Part shown: positions 1 through 7,475 of the stretch, piece by piece
How the letters are laid out: every line of letters begins with the position of its first letter
Numbering within the stretch: the first letter of the stretch is position 1
From: a candidate division WOR-3 bacterium
GTDB lineage: Bacteria > SDB-A
Assembly (NCBI GenBank): GCA_016926475.1
Contig: JAFGON010000007.1
Coordinates: forward strand, 1-24,770
Direction of reading: 5' to 3'
DNA: 24,770 nt
Translations under genes and position numbers: made by a program
Notes under the pieces: model-generated
Databases searched by the model: none
Told to the model about the DNA's origin: nothing
What the model saw: the letters and a program-made list of their open reading frames with translations, nothing else

Positions 1-858
1 GTTGGTCTTTATGAAATTTTCTATTTCACCGACAGATGACGGCAGTGTCGATATTTCTTCTTTGAGAGTCGAAAAATATCCGTCGAATGACGAAATGAGA
101 TCTTTTTGATTTTTCCCCAGCGTTTCTTCAAGAGACCTGACGAATTTTTCTCCTGTCGATATGTTTTCTTCCTGGATTTTTTTTAGATAATCGAGGATTT
201 TTGTGTAGTTTGGTTCGGTGATAATTTTTTCCAAATTCTGAGAGGCTGTCGTTAGGTAGGAAGAGAGGTTTTCTATAAGAAGAGCCTGATTTTTTTCGAT
301 TGAATTGTTTAAATCGACCGCAAGGGTGTCAAAAAAATCCTTCTCGCTTTTTTCGAATTCTTTGAAAGCGCTTTCTATGTTTATTCTGTCTTTAATCTCG
401 GTAAGTTTTAAAACAGAGCCTTTCAGAAGCTCTATCATTTCTGCGAGTTCAGGGGATTCTTTGGGTTGTTTCAGTTGGTCCAGGAGAGAATTGGATTTTT
501 TTACAAGTTCGATTAGCGTTTCTGAAGTGCTGCGGTAATTCTCTATTTTCTGTGGGATGAGATCAATAGATTCTTTAATTTTTTCAGATGCATGGTTTAT
601 GTTGGATTCAACGGAAGATATTTTCTCAGAGATATTTACATCCGGCTTGAGGTCTTTTAAGTTCTCTTGCGCCTGTTTCCAGGTGCTGTTGATATCGAAC
701 AAAGAATCTCGGAGTTCCGCTGATTTTTCTTTTATGTCTTTCAAGGTGTTGACGACTTCCAGAAGTCCGCAGTCTCCTCTTTCCGTATTGTAAAAAACGC
801 AATCGGGACTGCAAAATTTGGGTTCTCCGGGAGTTGATGTAAACGGGCAGTTTTTCAT
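1..858 (-). CDS. Cys4-motif coiled-coil protein, partial (C-terminus beyond left edge)
   Basis: This reading frame is open from an ATG at 858 down to base 1, giving 286 codons with no stop, so the protein continues past the window. The N-terminus MKNCPFTSTPGEPKFC carries four cysteines, C4-x11-C16-x3-C20-x9-C30, which looks like a zinc- or Fe-S-binding module. From about residue 34 onward the protein is Lys/Glu/Ser/Leu-rich and almost certainly helical. It has heptad-like spacing, no hydrophobic segment and no signal peptide, so it is probably a cytoplasmic coiled-coil protein. Its ATG overlaps the TGA of the upstream TPR gene (ATGA, 855-858), and GAGGG lies just upstream inside that gene, so the two are translationally coupled and probably act together. 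I do not recognise the family and assign no function. The frame is certain; the metal binding is inferred. Confidence 0.85.
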   Translation of the reverse strand, partial: MKNCPFTSTPGEPKFCSPDCVFYNTERGDCGLLEVVNTLKDIKEKSAELRDSLFDINSTWKQAQENLKDLKPDVNISEKISSVESNINHASEKIKESIDLIPQKIENYRSTSETLIELVKKSNSLLDQLKQPKESPELAEMIELLKGSVLKLTEIKDRINIESAFKEFEKSEKDFFDTLAVDLNNSIEKNQALLIENLSSYLTTASQNLEKIITEPNYTKILDYLKKIQEENISTGEKFVRSLEETLGKNQKDLISSFDGYFSTLKEEISTLPSSVGEIENFIKTN

Positions 859-3800
859 GTTCCCTCAATTGCTTTTTGGATTGTTTTTTCGTCAAATAAA
901 CATTCTTTTTTCCTGATTTTTGAAAGTATGACAGGAGGATTGTCGCTTAAAATTTTTCCTGCGAATTCTCCGTAAACTTTCTTGAATTCTTCGCTGAATT
1001 GGTTTGAGAAGGAATTGAAAAGATAAAATGCGCTCATGTAGTCGGACATTTGCAAGTGACATGAAATAAGGAGCTTGGTGAATTTATGGTCTGTGTTTTT
1101 TTTCAGGTTTGTCCAATTCTTTTTTACAAGGTAAATTGCAAGAGGATAATTACCCAAGGAATAATAGCAAAGACATTTTTCATAAAGCGCTTCCTCGGTG
1201 TTGTCGTTTTTAAGAAGTTCCAACGCTTTTTCAGGGTAACCTGAAGCTCTGATCAACTTGACCAGATGAAGATGGTCTTTGTTTGTCTTTGCTCTTTGGA
1301 TTTCTTCGAGTCTTTTGTCGTTAGCCCAAACGAAAAATTGTTCTTCTCCGATTATTTTCCTGTATGTGTTAAGAAATTTGACGGATTTTTTCTTGTCAAA
1401 CGACACAATGAAATCCAAAGAATCTTGAAGAGCGAGTTGTTTTTGAGAGGAAGTGAGTTCTGATTCGATTATAGAATCTAATTTTTTGTAAACTTGGTTT
1501 GACAGATTGTTTTTAAGCATAAGTTTCAGAAGAATCATCTGAAGATCGAAATTATTTTTCGAGGGCGCAAGTTTCGAGAACCTGTAAAGAACCTCTTTTA
1601 TCTGGTTTTCCGATAGATCATCTTTGATGTCGTTGAGCATGGAAGCCGCCTCTTCGTAGTTTTTCTTCTCATGCATTATAAAGCATTTTAAAATTGCCGC
1701 TCCGAGGTTTGAAGAATCTTTTATGTAAGGCAGAATATCCTCGCCGAGGTTTGGGTTGAGTTCGAAAGCCCTTGAAAATGATTCTACGGCTTTTTCGTTG
1801 TTTTCAATTGAAACCAGAATTTCCGCGTGCTTGAAAAAAATGTTCGGATCTAAAAATCCGTTTTCTATAATTTCTTCCATTTGCCGGGCCAAGATTTCCC
1901 TTTCTTGAGGGTTTTCAGGTTTAATCCTGACCAAAGAATTTTTCGCTTCGTCGAAGCGATCATTTCTGAGTGATATTTCCGACCATATCAGTCGATAAAT
2001 TGCTTTGGGTTGATCGGTGGTGGAGATCTTCTTTTTTGCAAACTCTGCGATTAAATTATTCGAAGGATTGCGGGAGAGTATTTTTTTTATCGTCGAATAC
2101 AAAGCATCGTATTTCTGACATTTATCTGAGATTTCTACCATTATGTTCAGGTTTTTTTCCGAGTCGCTGTTGGAAATTATCTTTTCCATTTCTTCAAGAG
2201 ATTTCTGGGCGTATGATTCGTCGTATGAAACGCTGAGTTGAAACTCAGTTGATGCTTTGTCGAGTTCCCCTTCAGAAGAAAGTATTTTCCCCAAGTAAAA
2301 CCTGAGGTTAGCGTCAGTGGGGGCTTGTTGCAGCTGGGATTGAAATACTTTTATTACTTTGTCGGGTGAGATATATGAGTTCGAATAGAGGTCGTACAAA
2401 AGACCTGAGGATTTCTCGTAGTTTTCAGTTTTTGAGTAGGCTTTTGAAAGAATATAGAGAGTTTTTGGGTCCTGAGAAACTTTGCTTACCTTTTCTAGCA
2501 ATTCAATCGCTTGGTTCACGTGTTTGGAGGACAAATCAAGGCTGTTGGAAATATAGTTTAAACCGTTTTTATAATTTCCTGTTTCGATTGAAGCTTGCCC
2601 TTTAATTATATTGAAGTAAGATTTATCCTCGAGCGGGAGTTTTTCTGGGATCTTTTCCATTTCCTGGTCGAGTTGAGAGAAAAGCTTCCTCTTCAGCAGA
2701 AAGTCGAGGTACCCGAACAAAACCTGGTAGTTGTCAGGGTAGACTTTTTTAAGTTTTTTAAACAGGTCGAGAGTCCACGGATCTTCTTTGGGATAGTCCA
2801 TTAAATCGCGCAGTTTGTTCAGGGCTGTTTCAAGATTTTTCTTCTTCAGCAATATTATAATATTGCTTTTTAAAACCTCTTTATTTTTTGGAAATTTTTC
2901 AGAGACCATTTTCAACAATTCATTTGCCAATTGCTGTAATTCTTTATGTTCTCTTCCCAACATCTGTATAAATTTCAGAGCATTTTCGGGTTTTTCCGCT
3001 TTTATAGAAGCCAGAATCTGCGCCACCATGGAAATATCATCTCTTTGTATATTTCTCGTGAAAACATCGACTACCTGAGAAACATTAGGGCTGACTTCAG
3101 GGTATATCTCCGTCAGCACGTCCAGTTTAATCAAGAGTTCTATGCTGCTTTTTTCATCCCTTTCGAGCATTTCCTGGGCTTTTTTTACAGCTTGTTCAAT
3201 TCTGTCAAAAACCGATGAGAGTACGAAAGAGACGTTTAATTTAAGGTTATCCAAAAACCTTTCCATGAGACCAGAACAGATCTCGAATGAATAAGCCGTG
3301 TTTTCCCTTATCCCTGAAAAAACGAGGTAGTCTGAAATTACAATGGCTGTGTCGAGGTTTCCTCTGCTGGCGTTGATTTTTCCCAGGAGGTAAATAGCCC
3401 TGTGATTCTCGATGTTCTGTTCGATTACTTCTATCAGCAAAGATTCTGAACGGTCGGCGGACTCAGGGTAATTTTTTAGAAGTTTTTCAATTATATCGAC
3501 CGCCTTGTCGAAATCCCCTTTTTTTACGTATACGTCAAGGCAAAGATTGTATATGTTTTCATCAGGAGACTGCATCAAGATGTCGAGCTTTTCGGAAACC
3601 CAGTCAATGTATTCACTTTTGTCGGAAAAGAACTCCAGTTCAGTCGAGGCTTCGGAAAATTTTTTCTCCGCGATCAGTTGCTCTATATACTGAAGTCTTG
3701 CTTTTATGTTTTTCTTGTCTGTCTGTAGCATGGATTTTAGGTATTTAGCTTCGGTTTCTTTAGGCAGGTTTGATTTGTTTACGAGCTCCAATGCCTTGTC

Positions 3801-4598
3801 TTGGTTGTTGGTCGATATGTAGAGGTTGAAAAGAAAATCCATGCTGTTCAAACTCAGGTCTTTTCTTGAAGACATCAGTTCTATTATAGATTCGGCGCAG
3901 CTCGTATCTATCTGGAGGGCTCTTTGGAATGATTCCAACCCTTCTCTGTCTTTTCCCGCGGTAAGCTGAAATTTACCCAAGTAAATGTGTGAGGTGGGTG
4001 AACGGTATTCACTTTTTGCCATCCAAGCTAATTGGCTGATGACAGTGTCCGACTTGTCGGGGAATTCTGAGACCAAGTCTTCGAAAAGCTTCATCGAGGA
4101 ATCCCTGTCGTAATAAAGGGTCAAAGAGGCTATAGAGAAAAGCAGAGAAGACCTCTTTTTTAAATTCGCGGTCCCCTGTGGAAAATTTTTCAATATCTGT
4201 TTTTTAGCCTCTATCTCTTTGACAAGCAAATCCTTGGGCGTCTCTTTGAGAAAATCCTTCGCCTTGTCGTAGTCGCCTTGTTCCAGGTACAAAGAGCCTA
4301 TGAAAAGACCGACCTCGGGAAGTCTGTCGCCCAAGAAAAAACCGTCCTCGGCTCTGGAAATTGTGTTGATTATGTTTTCCGGAGAGAGCATGTGCGCCAT
4401 GGTCAGGCTTTTGGTGGCGCCGGGTATGTTCATCTTCGCTTGAATTCTTCCCAATTCGAGGTATAAATTGTAATCTTCCTGATTCCGGGATTCTCTTTCG
4501 AGAAGGCTGAGCGCTTTCTTGTTTTCTCCTTGATCCTCGAAGCTTCGAGATTTTTCAAGTATTTTGTTTATGTCTTTTCCCAATATGAATTCGAACAT
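855..4598 (-). CDS. Giant TPR-repeat protein (1247 aa)
   Basis: Almost the whole length is made of helical tetratricopeptide-like repeats. Recognisable TPR signatures include LYLEQGDYDKAKDFLKE near the N-terminus, YILSKAYSKTENYEKSSGLL in the middle, and repeats in EKAVESFSRAFELNPN style towards the C-terminus. There is no signal peptide, transmembrane segment or enzymatic motif, so it is probably a cytoplasmic scaffold. The start at 4598 is the first ATG after a plausible promoter; no Shine-Dalgarno precedes it. It is the first gene of a minus-strand unit and overlaps the next gene (the Cys4 coiled-coil protein) by four bases. It is divergent from a ferredoxin gene. TPR proteins of this size often organise complexes such as envelope assembly, secretion or motility machinery, but nothing here identifies the partner beyond the coupled neighbour. 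Confidence 0.9.
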   Translation of the reverse strand: MFEFILGKDINKILEKSRSFEDQGENKKALSLLERESRNQEDYNLYLELGRIQAKMNIPGATKSLTMAHMLSPENIINTISRAEDGFFLGDRLPEVGLFIGSLYLEQGDYDKAKDFLKETPKDLLVKEIEAKKQILKNFPQGTANLKKRSSLLFSIASLTLYYDRDSSMKLFEDLVSEFPDKSDTVISQLAWMAKSEYRSPTSHIYLGKFQLTAGKDREGLESFQRALQIDTSCAESIIELMSSRKDLSLNSMDFLFNLYISTNNQDKALELVNKSNLPKETEAKYLKSMLQTDKKNIKARLQYIEQLIAEKKFSEASTELEFFSDKSEYIDWVSEKLDILMQSPDENIYNLCLDVYVKKGDFDKAVDIIEKLLKNYPESADRSESLLIEVIEQNIENHRAIYLLGKINASRGNLDTAIVISDYLVFSGIRENTAYSFEICSGLMERFLDNLKLNVSFVLSSVFDRIEQAVKKAQEMLERDEKSSIELLIKLDVLTEIYPEVSPNVSQVVDVFTRNIQRDDISMVAQILASIKAEKPENALKFIQMLGREHKELQQLANELLKMVSEKFPKNKEVLKSNIIILLKKKNLETALNKLRDLMDYPKEDPWTLDLFKKLKKVYPDNYQVLFGYLDFLLKRKLFSQLDQEMEKIPEKLPLEDKSYFNIIKGQASIETGNYKNGLNYISNSLDLSSKHVNQAIELLEKVSKVSQDPKTLYILSKAYSKTENYEKSSGLLYDLYSNSYISPDKVIKVFQSQLQQAPTDANLRFYLGKILSSEGELDKASTEFQLSVSYDESYAQKSLEEMEKIISNSDSEKNLNIMVEISDKCQKYDALYSTIKKILSRNPSNNLIAEFAKKKISTTDQPKAIYRLIWSEISLRNDRFDEAKNSLVRIKPENPQEREILARQMEEIIENGFLDPNIFFKHAEILVSIENNEKAVESFSRAFELNPNLGEDILPYIKDSSNLGAAILKCFIMHEKKNYEEAASMLNDIKDDLSENQIKEVLYRFSKLAPSKNNFDLQMILLKLMLKNNLSNQVYKKLDSIIESELTSSQKQLALQDSLDFIVSFDKKKSVKFLNTYRKIIGEEQFFVWANDKRLEEIQRAKTNKDHLHLVKLIRASGYPEKALELLKNDNTEEALYEKCLCYYSLGNYPLAIYLVKKNWTNLKKNTDHKFTKLLISCHLQMSDYMSAFYLFNSFSNQFSEEFKKVYGEFAGKILSDNPPVILSKIRKKECLFDEKTIQKAIEGT

Positions 4599-4609
4599 AA
4601 TTATCTTTA

Positions 4610-4638
4610 TTTTTACATTTTTCTCGTCTAAAGGTCAA
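4610..4638 (-). promoter_or_regulatory. Candidate sigma-70-type promoter for the TPR gene
   Basis: On the minus strand there is a -35 TTGACC (4638-4633), a 17-base spacer and a -10 TAAAAA (4615-4610). Initiation about seven bases downstream would fall near 4603, only about five bases before the ATG at 4598. The -35 is good and the -10 is weaker than consensus. No other promoter is evident in the interval. Confidence 0.5.
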
Positions 4639-4650
4639 TTAAATAAGCGC

Positions 4651-4678
4651 TTGCTTTTTTTATTCCCCTCAATATAAT
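4651..4678 (+). promoter_or_regulatory. Sigma-70-type promoter for the ferredoxin gene
   Basis: A -35 TTGCTT (4651-4656), a 16-base spacer and a perfect -10 TATAAT (4673-4678) lie 25 bases before the ferredoxin ATG. The Shine-Dalgarno AAAGGAGGT (4691-4699) is near-perfect. The 8-base palindrome AAGCGCTT (4645-4652) touches the -35 box and could be an operator. This promoter is back to back with that of the TPR gene. Confidence 0.7.
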
Positions 4679-4702
4679 AACAAGGATAATAAAGGAGGTA
4701 AA

Positions 4703-4882
4703 ATGAGACCATACGTTAATGAAGCTGATTGTATTGCCTGTGGATTATGCAAAGATGTCTGCCCGGCCGATCCCAAAGTTTTTGAAATTGAAGATAAAGC
4801 AAAGGTCGTTCATCCTGAGGCTTGCACGGGTTGCATGGAATGCCAGAACAACTGCCCAGTCAGCTGCATTGAAGTAAAATAA
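4703..4882 (+). CDS. 2x[4Fe-4S] bacterial-type ferredoxin (59 aa)
   Basis: The short gene runs from an ATG behind an excellent ribosome-binding site to TAA at 4880-4882. The protein begins MRPYVNEADCIACGLC. It contains two classical cluster-binding motifs: C10-x2-C13-x2-C16-x3-C20-P and C41-x2-C44-x2-C47-x3-C51-P. A ninth cysteine sits at position 55. Each cluster takes three cysteines from one motif and the fourth from the other, as in clostridial-type ferredoxins. It is a small soluble low-potential electron carrier, for example for pyruvate:ferredoxin oxidoreductase, hydrogenase or radical-SAM reduction. The gene stands alone between its own promoter and a strong terminator, so it is expressed independently of its neighbours. 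The redox partner cannot be told from the sequence. Confidence 0.95.
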   Translation: MRPYVNEADCIACGLCKDVCPADPKVFEIEDKAKVVHPEACTGCMECQNNCPVSCIEVK

Positions 4883-4899
4883 AATTTTTTTGTTTTTAT

Positions 4900-4929
4900 A
4901 AAAAGCTCCCTCAAAGGGAGCTTTTTTTT
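4900..4929 (+). terminator. Intrinsic terminator after the ferredoxin gene
   Basis: A perfect 11-base stem, AAAAAGCTCCC (4900-4910) pairing with GGGAGCTTTTT (4916-4926), encloses a five-base loop TCAAA. The run of eight T on the plus strand follows the GC-rich part of the stem. On the other strand the stem is also followed by five T, so it could work in both directions. It isolates the ferredoxin unit from the promoter that starts at 4936. Confidence 0.9.
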
Positions 4930-4935
4930 GTCCAG

Positions 4936-4964
4936 TTGAATTATTCCGCCCGATAAATTATAAT
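4936..4964 (+). promoter_or_regulatory. Sigma-70-type promoter for the export/PFK/PEPCK operon
   Basis: A -35 TTGAAT (4936-4941), a 17-base spacer and a -10 TATAAT (4959-4964) lie immediately after the ferredoxin terminator. The predicted start of transcription near 4971 leaves a leader of about 30 bases that includes the Shine-Dalgarno AAAAGGAG (4984-4991). No other promoter is obvious up to 9236, so it probably drives all three genes. Confidence 0.7.
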
Positions 4965-5000
4965 TCCGCTTTTAACGGCTTGTAAAAGGAGTACTTGAAA

Positions 5001-6236
5001 ATGCCCTCAATAATTCTTATAGCCCAGATGTTTTTTTTGTGTCAACTCAGCGATGATGTCTATTTAATAAACCCTGAAACTTACATCCTTCACCCGAGAG
5101 ACAGACTGCAGCTGGTTATTTCGGGAGCGCAGGGTTTCGTCCAGGACCTCGTCGTAAACGGCGACGGCTCAATGATAGTCACCGTGGGTTCCCCCGGGAC
5201 GATCGCTGAACCGTCTGAGACTCCAATCCCCGGCGAGACCAGCATGTTGACTTCGGATTTCGCGACAGGCATGCCTCTGGGTGTTGTATACGCAGAGGGC
5301 AAGTCTTTGAAGATCGTAGAAGAGGAAGTTCGAAGTCTTGTTAAGAGGTATTACACAGGCGTCCAAGTCAGCCTGGTGATAGTCAGACCAAGGCATTTCA
5401 TAATATTGCCCACGGGCGCCGTGGCGAGAGAAAACCTGCCCTTGGAAGTTACTCCTCTGACAAGAGTTTCCCATGCAGTCGGAAATTTAATTTTAAAACC
5501 GACCGCTTCGCTTATGCGTATTGAACTAAGATTCCTCGACGGTTCAGTTGACACCGCAAATTACATAGAATATTTGAGAACGGGAGACATTCAACACGAC
5601 CCGACTTTCAGGGAAGAAGGTGTCAACCTTTATTTTCCCGAGATTGAGAAGTCGGTTGAAGTTTTCGGCGCGATAAATCCCTACGGGACGTTGGCTTTAT
5701 CCAGAGATTACGACACCCTCGAATTATTTCAGAGTCTGAGCGCTATACACGAAATATACGAAGGAGAGACTCTTAAAGATTTGATCGAGATAGCCGGAGG
5801 CCTTCTTCAAAATGCCGACGCGTCTAACATTACTGTCAAAAGAGACGGCATGACGCACAGAATAGACGGGACCGAACGTGAAAACCTGTCTTCTTTCATA
5901 CTTCAGGACGGCGATATAATTATGATTCCGGAAATTAGAAATTCCATAACCGTAATCGGAGGGGTCAGTAATCCTGGAGACTATGCTTACGTTCCCATGA
6001 AAACCGCTTTTGAATACGTGAGCATCGCCGGCGGCGTCACGGACAGAGGCATGCTTGAAAAGGTCTCTGTGTATTCTTACGACGGAACACACAAAGGGGA
6101 CGGCATCAACATTCTCGTCGAAAGAGGCGATATTGTGAAAGTTCCCGAGGTGACTTTAAAATGGTGGCAGGATTATTCCACTTTGGTTGGCACTCTGATT
6201 AGTATAGCATCTTTAGTCATACTTCTTTCAAAATAA
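5001..6236 (+). CDS. Wza-like polysaccharide export protein with SLBB domains
   Basis: This is a secreted periplasmic/outer-membrane exporter of the Wza/OPX kind. The N-terminal hydrophobic stretch (PSIILIAQMFFLCQL) resembles a signal peptide, but a canonical lipobox is missing. A polysaccharide-export domain (about residues 28-130, opening YILHPRDRLQLVISG and closing GVQVSLVIVRPR) is interrupted by a Pro/Ser/Thr-rich insert at about 64-98. Two SLBB-like beta-grasp domains follow (about 220-310 and 315-385, the second with VIGGVSNPGDYAYV). A C-terminal hydrophobic helix (about 393-409) follows two tryptophans and resembles the membrane helix of this family. I chose ATG 5001, nine bases from AAAAGGAG. 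A TTG at 4995 lies only three bases from it but would add a lysine to the signal peptide. No glycosyltransferase or tyrosine kinase gene is nearby, so the exported polymer is unknown. Confidence 0.85.
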   Translation: MPSIILIAQMFFLCQLSDDVYLINPETYILHPRDRLQLVISGAQGFVQDLVVNGDGSMIVTVGSPGTIAEPSETPIPGETSMLTSDFATGMPLGVVYAEGKSLKIVEEEVRSLVKRYYTGVQVSLVIVRPRHFIILPTGAVARENLPLEVTPLTRVSHAVGNLILKPTASLMRIELRFLDGSVDTANYIEYLRTGDIQHDPTFREEGVNLYFPEIEKSVEVFGAINPYGTLALSRDYDTLELFQSLSAIHEIYEGETLKDLIEIAGGLLQNADASNITVKRDGMTHRIDGTERENLSSFILQDGDIIMIPEIRNSITVIGGVSNPGDYAYVPMKTAFEYVSIAGGVTDRGMLEKVSVYSYDGTHKGDGINILVERGDIVKVPEVTLKWWQDYSTLVGTLISIASLVILLSK

Positions 6237-6251
6237 CTTACAGGAGGAAAA

Positions 6252-7460
6252 ATGGCTGAACTCGTAGGAAAAGCTTTGGTGGCGCAGGGTGGAGGACCGA
6301 CAGCCGTAATAAATCAAACACTCGCCGGAATAATTCTGGGGTCGAAAGAATATTCGCACATTTCTCGCCTCTACGGCGCCGAGAGGGGTGTAAGGGGCAT
6401 TATCGAGGAAAATTTTTTAGACCTCTCCTCCGTGTCTTTTGAAAACATCCAAAAAGTCGCGAGAACTCCGGGAGCGGCCCTCAAGAGTACGAGGGATAAA
6501 CCTGATAGCGATTACTGCCTTAAAATTTTCGATAAATTTAAAAAGCACGACATCAGATATTTTTTTTACATTGGGGGAAACGATTCTGCAGACACTTGCC
6601 GGATCATCAACGAACACGCGAAAGACAACAACTACGATCTCAGGGTGTTTCACGTCCCCAAGACAATAGACAACGACCTTTTGGTCAACGACCACACACC
6701 CGGATATGGCTCCGCTGCTAAGTTTGTCGCTCAAGCTTTCGCCGGCATCGACCGCGACAACTATTCGCTCGAAGGAGTCTACATAGGAATCGTCATGGGA
6801 AGGCACGCAGGTTTTCTTACGGCCGCTTCAGCCCTCGCTAAAAAATCGGAGTTTGACGCGCCTCATCTCGTGTTTATCCCCGAGTATCCATTTCATACGG
6901 ATAAATTTCTCGGGAAAGTAGAAAAAGTGTTTTCCAAATACGGCAGATGCGTTGTCGCGGTGAGCGAAGGGATAACAGACGCAACCGGAGAGCCCATTAT
7001 AAACACCCTTTCAAAAGGAGAAAGAGAAGTGGATTCTCACGGCAATGTTCAGCTCTCAGGCACTGGAGCGCTTGGCGATATGCTGTCAAATATTGTAAGG
7101 ACTGAACTCAAAATAAAAAGAGTCCGGTCCGACACTTTCGGCTATCTCCAGAGGTCTTTTCTGGGTTGCGTCAGCGAAAGTGATTCGACAGAGGCGAGAG
7201 AATGCGGCGAGATGGCTGTCGTCTATTCGTCGGTCACGGAGTCCGACGGCTCGGTGACTATCCGCAGAAAAGGGGAGTACGAAGTGGAATACGACCTCAC
7301 CCCGTTAAATGAAGTGGCGGGTAAGACAAAATTGATGCCTAAAGAATTCTACGACGCCGACCAAAACAACGTCACCAAATCTTTTATGCTTTATGCGAAA
7401 CCTCTCGTGGGAGCCTTCCCGGATTCGGTGAAATTATCAGCCAGAAAAATTGAAATTTAA
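6252..7460 (+). CDS. pfp: PPi-dependent 6-phosphofructokinase-type enzyme
   Basis: Phosphofructokinase fold, 402 aa. It contains GGGPT at 13-17 (phosphate-binding loop), GGNDS at 108-112, the catalytic PKTIDND at 136-142, and MGRHAG at 182-187 for fructose-6-phosphate binding. In ATP-dependent enzymes the equivalent motifs are GGDGS and PGTIDND. An Asp in place of the second-motif Gly and Lys before TIDND are the marks of pyrophosphate-dependent enzymes. The predicted reaction is the reversible PPi + fructose-6-P to fructose-1,6-bisphosphate + Pi in the cytoplasm. The ATG follows AGGAGG (6242-6247). It lies 15 bases after the export gene and upstream of PEP carboxykinase, so it is co-transcribed with both. 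The donor preference is inferred from motifs, not proven. Confidence 0.9.
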   Translation: MAELVGKALVAQGGGPTAVINQTLAGIILGSKEYSHISRLYGAERGVRGIIEENFLDLSSVSFENIQKVARTPGAALKSTRDKPDSDYCLKIFDKFKKHDIRYFFYIGGNDSADTCRIINEHAKDNNYDLRVFHVPKTIDNDLLVNDHTPGYGSAAKFVAQAFAGIDRDNYSLEGVYIGIVMGRHAGFLTAASALAKKSEFDAPHLVFIPEYPFHTDKFLGKVEKVFSKYGRCVVAVSEGITDATGEPIINTLSKGEREVDSHGNVQLSGTGALGDMLSNIVRTELKIKRVRSDTFGYLQRSFLGCVSESDSTEARECGEMAVVYSSVTESDGSVTIRRKGEYEVEYDLTPLNEVAGKTKLMPKEFYDADQNNVTKSFMLYAKPLVGAFPDSVKLSARKIEI

Positions 7461-7475
7461 AAGGAGAAGTTGATT

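Noticed and set aside
626-895. An 89-residue minus-strand ORF near the left edge
   Set aside because: It is out of frame with the longer open frame 1-858, which has an ATG, a ribosome-binding site and a coherent coiled-coil translation. The short ORF is basic, low in structure and a shadow.
4900-4929. The inverted repeat after the ferredoxin gene as an attachment site or small RNA
   Set aside because: The GC-rich stem, short loop and T-run fit an intrinsic terminator fully, and no integrase or repeat copy is nearby.
6581-6587. GGNDS in the phosphofructokinase as a sign of an inactive enzyme
   Set aside because: Asn-Asp at this site is, as I recall, usual in one branch of PPi-type enzymes, and PKTIDND and MGRHAG are intact. 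It is a family variant and not damage.
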